From the NCBI GenBank assembly GCA_964407285.1, contig CAYOVG010000070.1, positions 1-22,589 on the forward strand: DNA of 22,589 nt, given 5' to 3'. The DNA comes from CAYOVG01 sp964407285 (GTDB lineage Bacteria > Desulfobacterota > Syntrophobacteria > Syntrophobacterales > Syntrophobacteraceae). The notes beneath the pieces were generated by a model. The model was not told the DNA's origin, ran no database searches, and saw nothing but the letters and a program-made list of their open reading frames with translations. The position numbers and the translations under genes were made by a program. Below, in pieces: positions 14,313-21,918 of this stretch (positions are counted from its first letter, which is position 1; every line of letters starts with the position of its first letter).

Positions 14313-14342
14313 TGGACAGCGGACTATACAATCCATTACAAT
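14313..14342 (+). promoter_or_regulatory. Candidate sigma-70 promoter of the plus-strand biosynthetic genes
   Basis: TGGACA (14313-14318) and TACAAT (14337-14342) are spaced by 18 bases, each one base from consensus. The start of transcription would be near 14349, about 38 bases before the methyltransferase start. Confidence 0.45.
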
Positions 14343-14357
14343 ACATTACGTTGTATT
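14340..14357. promoter_or_regulatory. Operator-like dyad at the predicted transcription start
   Basis: AATACA and TGTATT form a perfect 6-bp inverted repeat around a 6-base centre, overlapping the candidate -10 box and start site. The position is right for a repressor site. No regulator gene is visible in the window. Confidence 0.35.
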
Positions 14358-14386
14358 TGGGGGACTGCTTATTAACTGAACTGTAA

Positions 14387-15190
14387 GTGAAACCGATCAG
14401 CCGGATCAGGGTGTCAGTGGCAGAGTACGATAACTTAGCAGAGATATATGATGAATGGAGCTCCGCTGATCCTGCATATCTACCCACACAGTGTTTTTAT
14501 GTGGAAATCTGCCAAAAGTTTGGCGGCAAGATAGTAGAGTTGTGTGTCGGCACAGGCAGGATCGCGATAAATCTGGCGAAACAGGGGCGGTCGGTAACAG
14601 GCGTTGACATATCCCAATCAATGCTCGATCTCTGCAAGCGAAGGGCAGAACAGGAAGGAGTTCTCGATCTTATCCGACTGTATAATTCAGATATCATTTC
14701 TTTTGAGATGCAAAACAGAGCCGATTTAATCATTCTGCCATTCCGCTCCATAGGGCATGTCATCAGTTTGGAAGATAAAAGACGGCTATTTACAAAAATC
14801 CATGAGAACCTGGTCTTAGGTGGAAGGTTTATTTTCGATCATTATGTATTTAATGAAAAGTGGGCTCGTGATCATGATGGTATAGCCCGTCTTATGCGTG
14901 TGATTCATATGCCTGATAATCGATCCAAGCTAGTTTGGGACACCTACAAGTATGATTTCCAATCACAATTCCTGGAATGCTATATTGTGATTGAAACTAT
15001 AGATATAGATGGGCAACTACTGAATAAAAGATATAACAAACTTACCTTTAGCTGGATTGATCCAAATCAGGTAATGTCTTTGGCTCATGATAGTGGCTTC
15101 GACATAGAGGCAATCCATGGTGACTTCGCATATGGACCTTTCACAGGGACATCAGATAACCAAATCTGGATACTCCGCAGGCAGCAGTAA
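14387..15190 (+). CDS. Class I SAM-dependent methyltransferase
   Basis: A 267-residue protein of the Methyltransf_25-like superfamily. Motif I is ELCVGTGR at 51-58, the SAM-ribose acidic residue is D74 in TGVDIS, and an adenine-contacting NSD lies near 100-102. The later region DLIILPFRSIGHV fits motif IV. The C-terminal half, rich in beta-strand residues, resembles small-molecule rather than RNA or protein methyltransferases, but the substrate is unknown. The start is uncertain: GTG 14387 gives the full length, and GTGs at 14411 and 14417 would also begin just before the conserved AEYDNLAEIYDEW. It is the first gene of the AT-rich plus-strand group and lies behind a good candidate promoter. 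Confidence 0.85.
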   Translation: MKPISRIRVSVAEYDNLAEIYDEWSSADPAYLPTQCFYVEICQKFGGKIVELCVGTGRIAINLAKQGRSVTGVDISQSMLDLCKRRAEQEGVLDLIRLYNSDIISFEMQNRADLIILPFRSIGHVISLEDKRRLFTKIHENLVLGGRFIFDHYVFNEKWARDHDGIARLMRVIHMPDNRSKLVWDTYKYDFQSQFLECYIVIETIDIDGQLLNKRYNKLTFSWIDPNQVMSLAHDSGFDIEAIHGDFAYGPFTGTSDNQIWILRRQQ

Positions 15191-15248
15191 CGAAGGCTGA
15201 TCTTATAATGAGATCATTGATCGTTTATCACTGAGCTTTCGCATAATT

Positions 15249-15482
15249 ATGGATAGAATTTGGAAGAAGCACAAAATGAAGCATCACCGCTCAATGAGCC
15301 GTTTAAAAACGCCCGCTGAGAGTAGCCCTTGGGACGGTCTAGGAGAAGGATCATTGGCATATTTTGATGGTCATCAAGCAGTGCTGTTCCGTATAATAAT
15401 ACGGTCGCTTTCCCTGATTAGCGCAGATGGTCGGCCATTTTTTACCAGTAATGACCACAATCTACGAGATGGCATATTGTAA
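15249..15482 (+). CDS. Possible small protein, 77 residues, unrecognised
   Basis: An open frame fills much of the 362-base gap between the methyltransferase and radical SAM genes. It has no clear ribosome binding site at ATG 15249; an internal ATG at 15276 preceded by GGAAG would give 68 residues. The product starts basic (KKHKMKHHRSMSR) and has a hydrophobic stretch AVLFRIIIRSLSLI. It has no cysteines and no carrier-protein DSL motif. It could be a real small pathway protein, or non-coding. A 6-bp hairpin (CCGTAT, AATA, ATACGG) lies at 15389-15404 inside it. Confidence 0.3.
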   Translation: MDRIWKKHKMKHHRSMSRLKTPAESSPWDGLGEGSLAYFDGHQAVLFRIIIRSLSLISADGRPFFTSNDHNLRDGIL

Positions 15483-15552
15483 CTCCGTCCTTGATGGAGG
15501 TAAATTTGCATAAGTTCAGTTACCACTTTGCTTATCGGAACATGAAACAGAC

Positions 15553-16698
15553 ATGGTTAATTCTTTTCTGAGTGGGATCAAAAAGGCGATTGTACCCGTG
15601 GTAAGGACCAGGAGCGACAAAATATGCGGTTACTACACACAGCCGATATCTTATCGTGGTTCACCCTACAACCTCCCATTTATATACTTCATTTCCGGGC
15701 AGTGCACGTATGACAAAGCTGGATCTTGCGTCATGTGCAATTTCGGTCGCAGTGTACCAATAGACAGTAATGCTGTCATACAAAGTGTTAGCGAAATCAT
15801 TAAATCCTTCAAAGGAAGCCCCGCTATATTTATTACACCATCTGGGTCTCTATTCGATAATGCTGAGGTTCCTAGAAATGTCAGGCTTCAAATATTTGAA
15901 TTGATCAAACAATCAGGGTTTGAAGCAGTTAAAACGGAAAGCCGACCCGAGTTTCTGACTCCTGGCAAGCTTCATGAAATAAGAGATGTTTTAGGATATA
16001 ATATCGATCTTGAAATAGGCTTAGGATTGGAAAGTTCCAATCCATGGATATTAAAAAACTGTATCAACAAGATGCTTACCCTTAGTTCCATAGAAAGAGC
16101 TATACAGATTTGCCATGAGTATTCAGCAACAGCCTATACGCATATTTTCACTAAGCCACCATTTCTCAATGAGGTTGAGGCAGTACACGATGCAATATCA
16201 ACAGCAAAATGGGCTTTTAAGGCTGGCGCAGATCTTATAGGTATGGCCTTGGCGAACATAAAGCCCCAAACTGTTACAGAGAGAATGCTCCAATACGGGA
16301 TTTATGAGCTACCAAGTCTGTGGACATTGATTTCAATAGTAGCGCAACTTCCAAGTGAAATACGAAATAGAACCAATATTTTCGGGTTTGATAGCGCCGT
16401 TCCAATAGTTCATGCTATGTCAAGTTGCCCTTCCTGTGAAAGGAATCTGAGGGAAATGCTTGCAGGATGGTGTTACACGGGTGACTTCCGATTCATTCAA
16501 GAGGCAAATGAATATCCGTGTACATGCAAACAGACATGGAAGGCCAATATGGACCAATCAACTAAAGATCTTCCTATTACAGAAAGAGTTCGAGGTTACT
16601 ACGAGATTTTAGCGCTGGAAGTGTATGGAGAAAATTGGTGGCAGGAAAACTCTATCCAGGTTATGAGACAATTGAATGAAGATTCTTTGGTTTACTAA
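15553..16698 (+). CDS. Radical SAM protein, RaSEA (archaeosine synthase beta)/TIGR01210-like
   Basis: A 381-residue radical SAM protein. The iron-sulfur cluster motif is C51-x7-C59-x2-C62 (CTYDKAGSCVMC), the C-x7-C-x2-C spacing of the RaSEA/TIGR01210 group. Further blocks recall that group: SGSLFDNAEVP, ESRPEFLT, EIGLGLES, KPPFLNEVEA and YELPSLWTL. The C-terminal region has CPSC and CTC pairs that could form a zinc or second metal site. In archaea RaSEA cleaves the lysine adduct on tRNA to leave an amidine. Here there is no ArcS/TGT partner and the neighbours are natural-product enzymes, so a small-molecule substrate is more likely. A second copy of the family lies at 21919-22589. ATG 15553 is the only sensible start; its ribosome binding site is weak. 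Confidence 0.85.
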   Translation: MVNSFLSGIKKAIVPVVRTRSDKICGYYTQPISYRGSPYNLPFIYFISGQCTYDKAGSCVMCNFGRSVPIDSNAVIQSVSEIIKSFKGSPAIFITPSGSLFDNAEVPRNVRLQIFELIKQSGFEAVKTESRPEFLTPGKLHEIRDVLGYNIDLEIGLGLESSNPWILKNCINKMLTLSSIERAIQICHEYSATAYTHIFTKPPFLNEVEAVHDAISTAKWAFKAGADLIGMALANIKPQTVTERMLQYGIYELPSLWTLISIVAQLPSEIRNRTNIFGFDSAVPIVHAMSSCPSCERNLREMLAGWCYTGDFRFIQEANEYPCTCKQTWKANMDQSTKDLPITERVRGYYEILALEVYGENWWQENSIQVMRQLNEDSLVY

Positions 16699-16887
16699 TA
16701 CTTGATGTTCAACTTTTTCGGTGGGTCGCGGATGGAGATACAGGCTGTATGCCGGTTTTGTATGAAATAGCTATTTTAGACTAAGCCTGACAAATTCACA
16801 CAGATCTATATTAGTAAAGACCTTGTTTCTGATTAGTTTGGATATCTAGAACCCGCTTTAGCCTGATCTACAGGCATTGGTAGTGCA

Positions 16888-18642
16888 ATGGAAAGCATTA
16901 TAGGAATGTTCGCGATAGGCCCCAACTCTGCCTGTAGCCTCCTTCAGGATGGCTGTCTTGTTGCCATCGCTGAAGAGGAACGCTTTCTTCGCTATAAAGG
17001 CAACGAACTGGAATTTCCCTTTCGTGCTTTGCACTACTGTCTAAAAGAAGGAGGAATTGGGGGCAAAGATATAAATACTATTGCGTATGCTTGGGACTGT
17101 TCTCTCTATAGATTGAGGATTCAAGCATCAAAGTTAAGGAATCTGGTTCATTACAATCTCTTGTCAGCCATCGCCAATGCACACAAGGATGAGGTGTTTG
17201 GCAAGTCTCTTTGCACTTTAATGGAACTTGCATTTCACCACCCATCATTTGTAAGGCAGGTGCTGCGGGAGTACTTTCACCGATTTCATCCTGGAGCAGG
17301 GATACCTAAGGTTCGTTTTGTGCCACACCATTTGGCACATGCAGCATCGGCATTCTACACTTCTGGTTTCGATCAAGCAACAATTCTAACCATGGATCGC
17401 AATGGCGAAAACATATGTTCAGCTATCTTTAGAGGCGTCGGAACAAAAATAGATTTAGTTGAAAAATATGAGATCCCTAACTCCCTAGGGTGGTTTTATG
17501 CCGGCTTTACCGAATTCTTGGGATTTCGACCGGAGTACGAAGAGGGAAAGCTAATGGGACTCTCAGCTTACGGCTCACCTAATGAATCTATTAGAAAGAA
17601 AATTGACCAAGTTCTAATTTGTCAACCAGATGGTTCATACAAGATTAATCCTGACTTCTTCATACATGGATCCGGCAATGCTCACGCGTATAGGGAAAAG
17701 TTGATCACCCTTTTCGGGCCTCCTGCCAGCCCGCAAACTACCAACGAAATATCTCAATATCACATGGACCTCGCATACGCTGTACAAAAGAAGATCGAGA
17801 CGACAGTGGTAAACCTTGCAAGCCGGGCAATACGACTCACCCAAATCGATAACTTATGCCTTGCCGGCGGAGTTGCGCTGAACTGCGTGGCAAACGGGCG
17901 GATTGCTGCGAGCAGAATTGGCAAGCGAATCTACATACCACCTCACAGCAGCGATGCCGGCGCCGCCTTGGGCGCTGCATTATGGCAAGGAAAGCAGCTG
18001 GGAAAAGATCCACGATTTATTATGTACCATGCCAATTGGGGACCTGGCTACAATGATGAAGAGATATGCAAAACATTGGACCGCTTGAGAGTTAAGCACG
18101 AAATCATGGAAAACATTGAGAAAATCGTTGCTAAAGATATTTCTCTCGGCTTGTCTGTCGGATGGTTCCAGGGGCGCATGGAAATCGGCCCAAGAGCATT
18201 GGGCGCACGTTCTATTTTAGGTGACCCCCGCTCTGAGCAAATGCGGGAGCGGTTAAACCAGATAAAGGGGAGGGAACCCTGGAGACCACTGGCGCCTGCA
18301 ATTCTTGAAGCGTATGCGTCTGATTACCTGTACAATCCTTGTCATTCGCCTTTTATGACGATGGCTTTCGACGTTCGACAAGGAAGAAGGGCCAGTATCC
18401 CCGCTGTGACTCATGTCGATGGCACTACCCGTCCTCAAATTATAGCAAAAGGAAATTGCCCGAATCGATTTTATGGGTTAATAGCAGAATTTTATAGAAT
18501 AACAGGGATTCCAATGATAATTAATACATCTTTTAATGTCCATGGAGAACCGATTGTATGCACGGTAGAAGACGCTGTGCGAACCTTTTACGGGAGTGAA
18601 CTCGATGTGCTGGCCATAGGACCTGCTAGAGTATTAAAGTAG
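16888..18642 (+). CDS. NodU/CmcH/TobZ-family carbamoyltransferase
   Basis: About 584 residues, close to TobZ-type enzymes, which transfer carbamoyl from carbamoyl phosphate via carbamoyl-AMP to a hydroxyl on a sugar or antibiotic. The N-terminal Kae1-like domain has AIAEEERFLRYK near 26-37 and metal-binding HHLAHAASAF at 147-156. LAGGVALNC lies near 327. The C-terminal part has GRMEIGPRALGARS around 430-443, REPWRPLAPAIL near 463 and INTSFNVHGEPIV near 546. All are standard family blocks. The N-terminal GPNSACSLL lacks the histidine-aspartate often seen there, and the family's DGxGE appears as DRNGE. It follows the radical SAM gene after 189 AT-rich bases without a clear terminator, and precedes the GNAT gene by 29 bases. 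Confidence 0.93.
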   Translation: MESIIGMFAIGPNSACSLLQDGCLVAIAEEERFLRYKGNELEFPFRALHYCLKEGGIGGKDINTIAYAWDCSLYRLRIQASKLRNLVHYNLLSAIANAHKDEVFGKSLCTLMELAFHHPSFVRQVLREYFHRFHPGAGIPKVRFVPHHLAHAASAFYTSGFDQATILTMDRNGENICSAIFRGVGTKIDLVEKYEIPNSLGWFYAGFTEFLGFRPEYEEGKLMGLSAYGSPNESIRKKIDQVLICQPDGSYKINPDFFIHGSGNAHAYREKLITLFGPPASPQTTNEISQYHMDLAYAVQKKIETTVVNLASRAIRLTQIDNLCLAGGVALNCVANGRIAASRIGKRIYIPPHSSDAGAALGAALWQGKQLGKDPRFIMYHANWGPGYNDEEICKTLDRLRVKHEIMENIEKIVAKDISLGLSVGWFQGRMEIGPRALGARSILGDPRSEQMRERLNQIKGREPWRPLAPAILEAYASDYLYNPCHSPFMTMAFDVRQGRRASIPAVTHVDGTTRPQIIAKGNCPNRFYGLIAEFYRITGIPMIINTSFNVHGEPIVCTVEDAVRTFYGSELDVLAIGPARVLK

Positions 18643-18671
18643 TCCCCACATATCTCTCTGGAAAATGAGAC

Positions 18672-19142
18672 ATGGAAATAAGATTAGCGGAAAGCCGCGA
18701 TACAAATCGTATCATATCCTTTTTCGAAGAACATCTAGATCCAGCTAATGATGCGATCTATTCTCCTGAGTTCTTATGTCCATCAGGCATAAAAGCTGCT
18801 ATAAGAAGGCGGATGATGGTTGTGACGGTAGATAACGGCAAGATCATAGGAGCACTACGCTTCTATAAGAGAAAAAAGAAAGGCTTCTCTCTCTACCAGT
18901 TCGCAATAGATCATGCATCCAGAGGTTCCGGACTGCTTCTTAGCATGCTAGCCTCCCTAAGTAAGGAGACTGTCTATGTCAAGTGTCCGAAAGGATCTGT
19001 ATTTAACGAGTACTATGCCAAAACTGGATGGAATAACTACTATGAAGACGGTACCTTCACTTATTGGATGTTGGCTCCTTGCATAGCACAGGAAGTTGAA
19101 AGAACAGAATCATTCTTGATAAAGAAGGAAGAACCATTGTAA
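18672..19142 (+). CDS. GNAT-fold N-acyltransferase-like protein
   Basis: A 156-residue single-domain protein with a GNAT layout. It starts MEIRLAESRDTNRI, has a central strand pair (VVTVDNGKIIGALRFYK), a motif-A-like QFAIDHASRGSG in place of the usual Q/R-x2-G-x-G/A loop, and a final strand with EYYAKTGW. It probably acylates an amine from acetyl-CoA or a related thioester. The P-loop is short and not canonical, so substrate binding without catalysis is possible. It sits 29 bases after the carbamoyltransferase gene in an operon-like layout. The ribosome binding site is weak. Confidence 0.72.
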   Translation: MEIRLAESRDTNRIISFFEEHLDPANDAIYSPEFLCPSGIKAAIRRRMMVVTVDNGKIIGALRFYKRKKKGFSLYQFAIDHASRGSGLLLSMLASLSKETVYVKCPKGSVFNEYYAKTGWNNYYEDGTFTYWMLAPCIAQEVERTESFLIKKEEPL

Positions 19143-19216
19143 ATAATGGAGATCTGTTTTATGTGTAGTGAGGAGGATGGGTAAATTGAAATAATTCTAG
19201 CAAAGAGGAGGACAAA

Positions 19217-19534
19217 ATGAAGTTTCTAGTAATGGATACAGGGTTACCACCTGACCGTGGCGCTGATCCCGAGGACATTGTGGAAACGTTAAAGCAAACC
19301 AAAGAGTTCTTTTCCAAGCTCTCTGAATCAGGAAAGATGGAGAGCTGGTATCATTTTGCTGACCGCCCTGGGGCGATTTGCGTTCTCAATGTTGAATCTT
19401 TGGAGGAACTTAATCAAATCCTTTTTAGTCATCCGGCCAGTTCAATAACCAAATCGGAAGTCTTTCCTCTTATTGATGCTGTTAGAGGATTGAATATCCA
19501 CATAGAAAGAAAAAAACAACGAATGGACAAGTGA
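19217..19534 (+). CDS. Small dimeric alpha/beta-barrel protein (muconolactone-isomerase-like)
   Basis: A 105-residue protein with the pattern of muconolactone isomerase/YciI-like ferredoxin folds: strand MKFLVMDTG, a helix, strand ICVLNVESLEELNQILFSHP, then a strand reaching VFPLI. Such proteins are often cyclases, isomerases or ligand binders in secondary metabolism; the true role is unknown. It has the best ribosome binding site in the right block (GAGGAGG five to six bases before the ATG), so it may be made in larger amounts than its neighbours. It is the last gene of the plus-strand group, converging with the decarboxylase gene. Confidence 0.68.
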   Translation: MKFLVMDTGLPPDRGADPEDIVETLKQTKEFFSKLSESGKMESWYHFADRPGAICVLNVESLEELNQILFSHPASSITKSEVFPLIDAVRGLNIHIERKKQRMDK

Positions 19535-19631
19535 AATTCACCGCAATACACATTGTGTTTGCCTGATAGGAACAATTCGATGGAGCCATAGGAGGTAATG
19601 GGGCCTGAATACCCGCTGTCGTAACAAGAGC
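19535..19631. other. Convergent intergenic gap
   Basis: The two biosynthetic gene groups meet here. Two small dyads, GTGAA/TTCAC at 19531-19541 and ACACA/TGTGT at 19548-19558, could form weak hairpins, but neither is followed by a T-tract on either strand. No confident terminator is seen. Confidence 0.4.
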
Positions 19632-20903
19632 CTATGGGGCTAAATGTGTAAGAAGCAAGTCGGCTGGTGTTAGCGGTTGCCGGATCCGCTGCAGACTTCC
19701 ATTGCGCAGCATTACCTCTCCGGGAAACCCATGACTCAAAAACAGCCCTGGACTTGCTGTAAGTCCGTATGCCCCAGCCTGGTAGATAGCAATGAGATCA
19801 TCAGGGTAAATACGAGGCAGTAGTATGTCTACGGCCATCTGATCCGCAGTTGTGCAAAGCGGGCCACACAGCGTGACAGGCTCCTCTTCTCCTTTTCTAG
19901 AAGTCAGAACCCTCATCGGAAATGCCCGATGCCCCCTGTACTGGGCATCAACATTGAAAACATTCGTACCTCCATCAAGCACTACAAAGGTCTTCCCTCC
20001 GTTCCTTTTTATATCGATTACTCGTGCTATAAAAACACCAGCCGGTCCTATGAGAAACCTTCCGGACTCGAATCCAAAGACTTCCGTATATGGATACCTA
20101 CATAAATACATCGTCACAAGCCGGGATAGTGGTTCCTTAAGCATATTCCATTCTGGATCAACGTCCCTCTCGAAATAGGGTATGCCAAATCCTCCTCCTA
20201 CATCGCAAAAGCTAAACTTCATTCCGGTTTTCCGTTGGATTTCAACAAATATATCAAGAATCATTTCTGTATTTCTTAAGATGTCCTCCAGCTTCAGAAT
20301 ACCTGTGCCAGCATATGCATGCAAACCAGCAAATGTTAGATTTGGATAATCGTCTTTTCTCATAGCGCATTGTGCTATTGACTCAGGTGTCATACCAAAC
20401 TGGGTACTACCCCCCATAGTAATCATACCCCGGCCCCGGCCAGGATTAACACGAAATGCAACCATCGTTTGCTGGTCTTTCAGCGCTGATAGACTCTGTA
20501 TCCGGTCAATCTCACGGCTTGACTCCGCTACAATGAAACTCAAACGAGACTCTAATGCTCTCTTAAGCTCATTTGACTTCTTTCCTGGACCTACAAATAT
20601 AACATGTTTTCCTTCTGTACCGGCTATAAATGAAATACTTAACTCGCCCTCAGAGGCTATTTCTAATGAAGCTCCAAGTTCTAAATACTTTTTAACTATA
20701 AACGGGTTTGGATTAGCTTTAACTGAATAGAAAATTGAAGCATTCTTAGGAAGAATAGATAAAAGTAACGAATATCGAGACTCAATCATCAAGTCGTCAT
20801 AAACGTAGAGCGGCGTTCCAAATAATAGCGCTGCCTCCATCAGTATAGAGTCTGTGAGCGCTAATGCTGTCGGGATATGGTGATTAGGAGGTCGTCTATT
20901 CAT
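19632..20903 (-). CDS. PLP-dependent decarboxylase, BtrK/TIGR03099-like (fold type III)
   Basis: A 423-residue member of the LysA/ornithine decarboxylase superfamily. K62 in YSVKANPN is the PLP-forming lysine. GGGFG (236-240) and ESGR (279-282) bind phosphate. CGPLCTTADQ with C350 supplies the cross-subunit active site, and AGAYG (376-380) closes the site. The form GPLCTxxD and the final ASPGLFLSH are closer to BtrK (glutamyl-ACP decarboxylase of butirosin) and to TIGR03099 proteins than to housekeeping LysA. An amino acid or aminoacyl-carrier-protein substrate is therefore likely. No carrier protein is visible. It overlaps the upstream BtrH-like gene by eight bases (ATGAATAG), so the two are translationally coupled. 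Confidence 0.9.
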   Translation of the reverse strand: MNRRPPNHHIPTALALTDSILMEAALLFGTPLYVYDDLMIESRYSLLLSILPKNASIFYSVKANPNPFIVKKYLELGASLEIASEGELSISFIAGTEGKHVIFVGPGKKSNELKRALESRLSFIVAESSREIDRIQSLSALKDQQTMVAFRVNPGRGRGMITMGGSTQFGMTPESIAQCAMRKDDYPNLTFAGLHAYAGTGILKLEDILRNTEMILDIFVEIQRKTGMKFSFCDVGGGFGIPYFERDVDPEWNMLKEPLSRLVTMYLCRYPYTEVFGFESGRFLIGPAGVFIARVIDIKRNGGKTFVVLDGGTNVFNVDAQYRGHRAFPMRVLTSRKGEEEPVTLCGPLCTTADQMAVDILLPRIYPDDLIAIYQAGAYGLTASPGLFLSHGFPGEVMLRNGSLQRIRQPLTPADLLLTHLAP

Positions 20904-21912
20904 TTTCAGCCAACGTAAATTCTTCGATAACTAAACGAGATCCAAATTTAGATAAAGCGTATTCACAGGCGTCATTTAAGCACTCTCTTATTTGTCGGAT
21001 ATCTTGCAGTATACTGATGAACATATCATGGTTCCTTTTTCTCAGAAATGTCAAGGCATATGCTATCTCTATTACCTGCCTACATAATAAGTTTTCCATT
21101 TCGAAGATATGCATTTTCATCCCAGACTCATCAGAAAAAGTTGTCGTACTTAAATCGGAGAGAAGATTCAATACATTGTTTGCTGCCAGTCCATACGCAG
21201 GTAAAGCAAAGGACAAAGACGCCTCATGTCGTGACTTAAGTCCATCTTTAGAAATGATATTAAGCAAAATTGAAATAGCATCTACATCGCTCTGATTGCA
21301 CCGGACTGCATCAGCGACCAATTGTATTCCATTGATAAATGCTCTAACTACTAACTCCTCACCTGGACGCACCTCAGCTGGACTCTCAACTTGGAAGATG
21401 CCAAACTGGTATGGTATTGATGATAATGCATTCATAAGTTCTATCGATGAAATGCTTAAAAAAGGACATCCTTCAGGGTCATGTACTACATAGTTCAAGT
21501 CACCTTTTTTCGCAATAAGCAATAAAAAATACGCAGATCCAAGATAGTACTTCTCTTCAATCCTGTTCCACAACTTGCTCTTATCCAAGGGTCCAACAAT
21601 AACAGGCCCCTTCCTAAGCCAAGTCTCAATCATCGACAGTATCGTGTCTGAAGAAGTACTATCTGTAAAGGTTTTTTTTCGTCCCTTAATTCTGAGCATA
21701 TTAAGCGCAAGGAGCAAACCGTCTACAGGATCCACAAAGGGTACAAACCATAACCTTGAATCCAGAGGATTACACTTCCAAACAAAACTTCTGCCTGTAA
21801 AGCACTCAAGGTGAAGCTGTTCCTTTATTCTGCTATCGATTGTCATCGATAGGACAGATGATAGGGAATCAAAGCTCTTGCCTCTGTATCGAGCTTCAAT
21901 ATGCTTCAACAT
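20896..21912 (-). CDS. BtrH N-terminal-domain-like protein with altered active-site positions
   Basis: A 338-residue protein resembling the BtrH family, whose butirosin member moves an acyl side chain from a carrier protein to an aminoglycoside amine with a papain/C39-like Cys-His-Asp site. The block KGPVIVGPLDKSKLW (101-115), then YLGSAYFLLLIAK and HDPEG (144-148), matches the family pattern. In family members as I recall them, a Cys follows the N-terminal GKH and a His precedes the central strand. Here these are S13 (GKSFDS) and Y128 (GSAYF), while D145 remains. It may be non-catalytic or use other residues such as C37. The helical C-terminal 150 residues are unassigned. It starts six bases after the radical SAM stop and overlaps the decarboxylase gene. 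Confidence 0.65.
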   Translation of the reverse strand: MLKHIEARYRGKSFDSLSSVLSMTIDSRIKEQLHLECFTGRSFVWKCNPLDSRLWFVPFVDPVDGLLLALNMLRIKGRKKTFTDSTSSDTILSMIETWLRKGPVIVGPLDKSKLWNRIEEKYYLGSAYFLLLIAKKGDLNYVVHDPEGCPFLSISSIELMNALSSIPYQFGIFQVESPAEVRPGEELVVRAFINGIQLVADAVRCNQSDVDAISILLNIISKDGLKSRHEASLSFALPAYGLAANNVLNLLSDLSTTTFSDESGMKMHIFEMENLLCRQVIEIAYALTFLRKRNHDMFISILQDIRQIRECLNDACEYALSKFGSRLVIEEFTLAENE

Positions 21913-21918
21913 AGAACC

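Larger units (their letters stand above)
13715..14386. other. Gene-free junction between the two blocks
   Basis: No convincing gene is seen in these 672 bases. From left to right it contains the heptamer repeat, the candidate che promoter, a short minus-strand open frame (13978-14109, 43 codons, protein-like text DQPFAGISIDMVHQ) that may be a relic of a lost gene, a MITE-like inverted-repeat structure, and a candidate plus-strand promoter. GC content falls sharply across it. It is the probable edge of an acquired segment. Confidence 0.6.

Noticed and set aside
13715..14386. tRNA gene or tRNA fragment as an island attachment site
   Set aside because: I looked for acceptor-stem and T-loop patterns near the composition change and found none.
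19590..19624. Eight-codon frame (MGPEYPLS) behind AGGAGG in the convergent gap
   Set aside because: The spacing from the purine run to ATG is only two bases, and there is no downstream gene on that strand for it to regulate.
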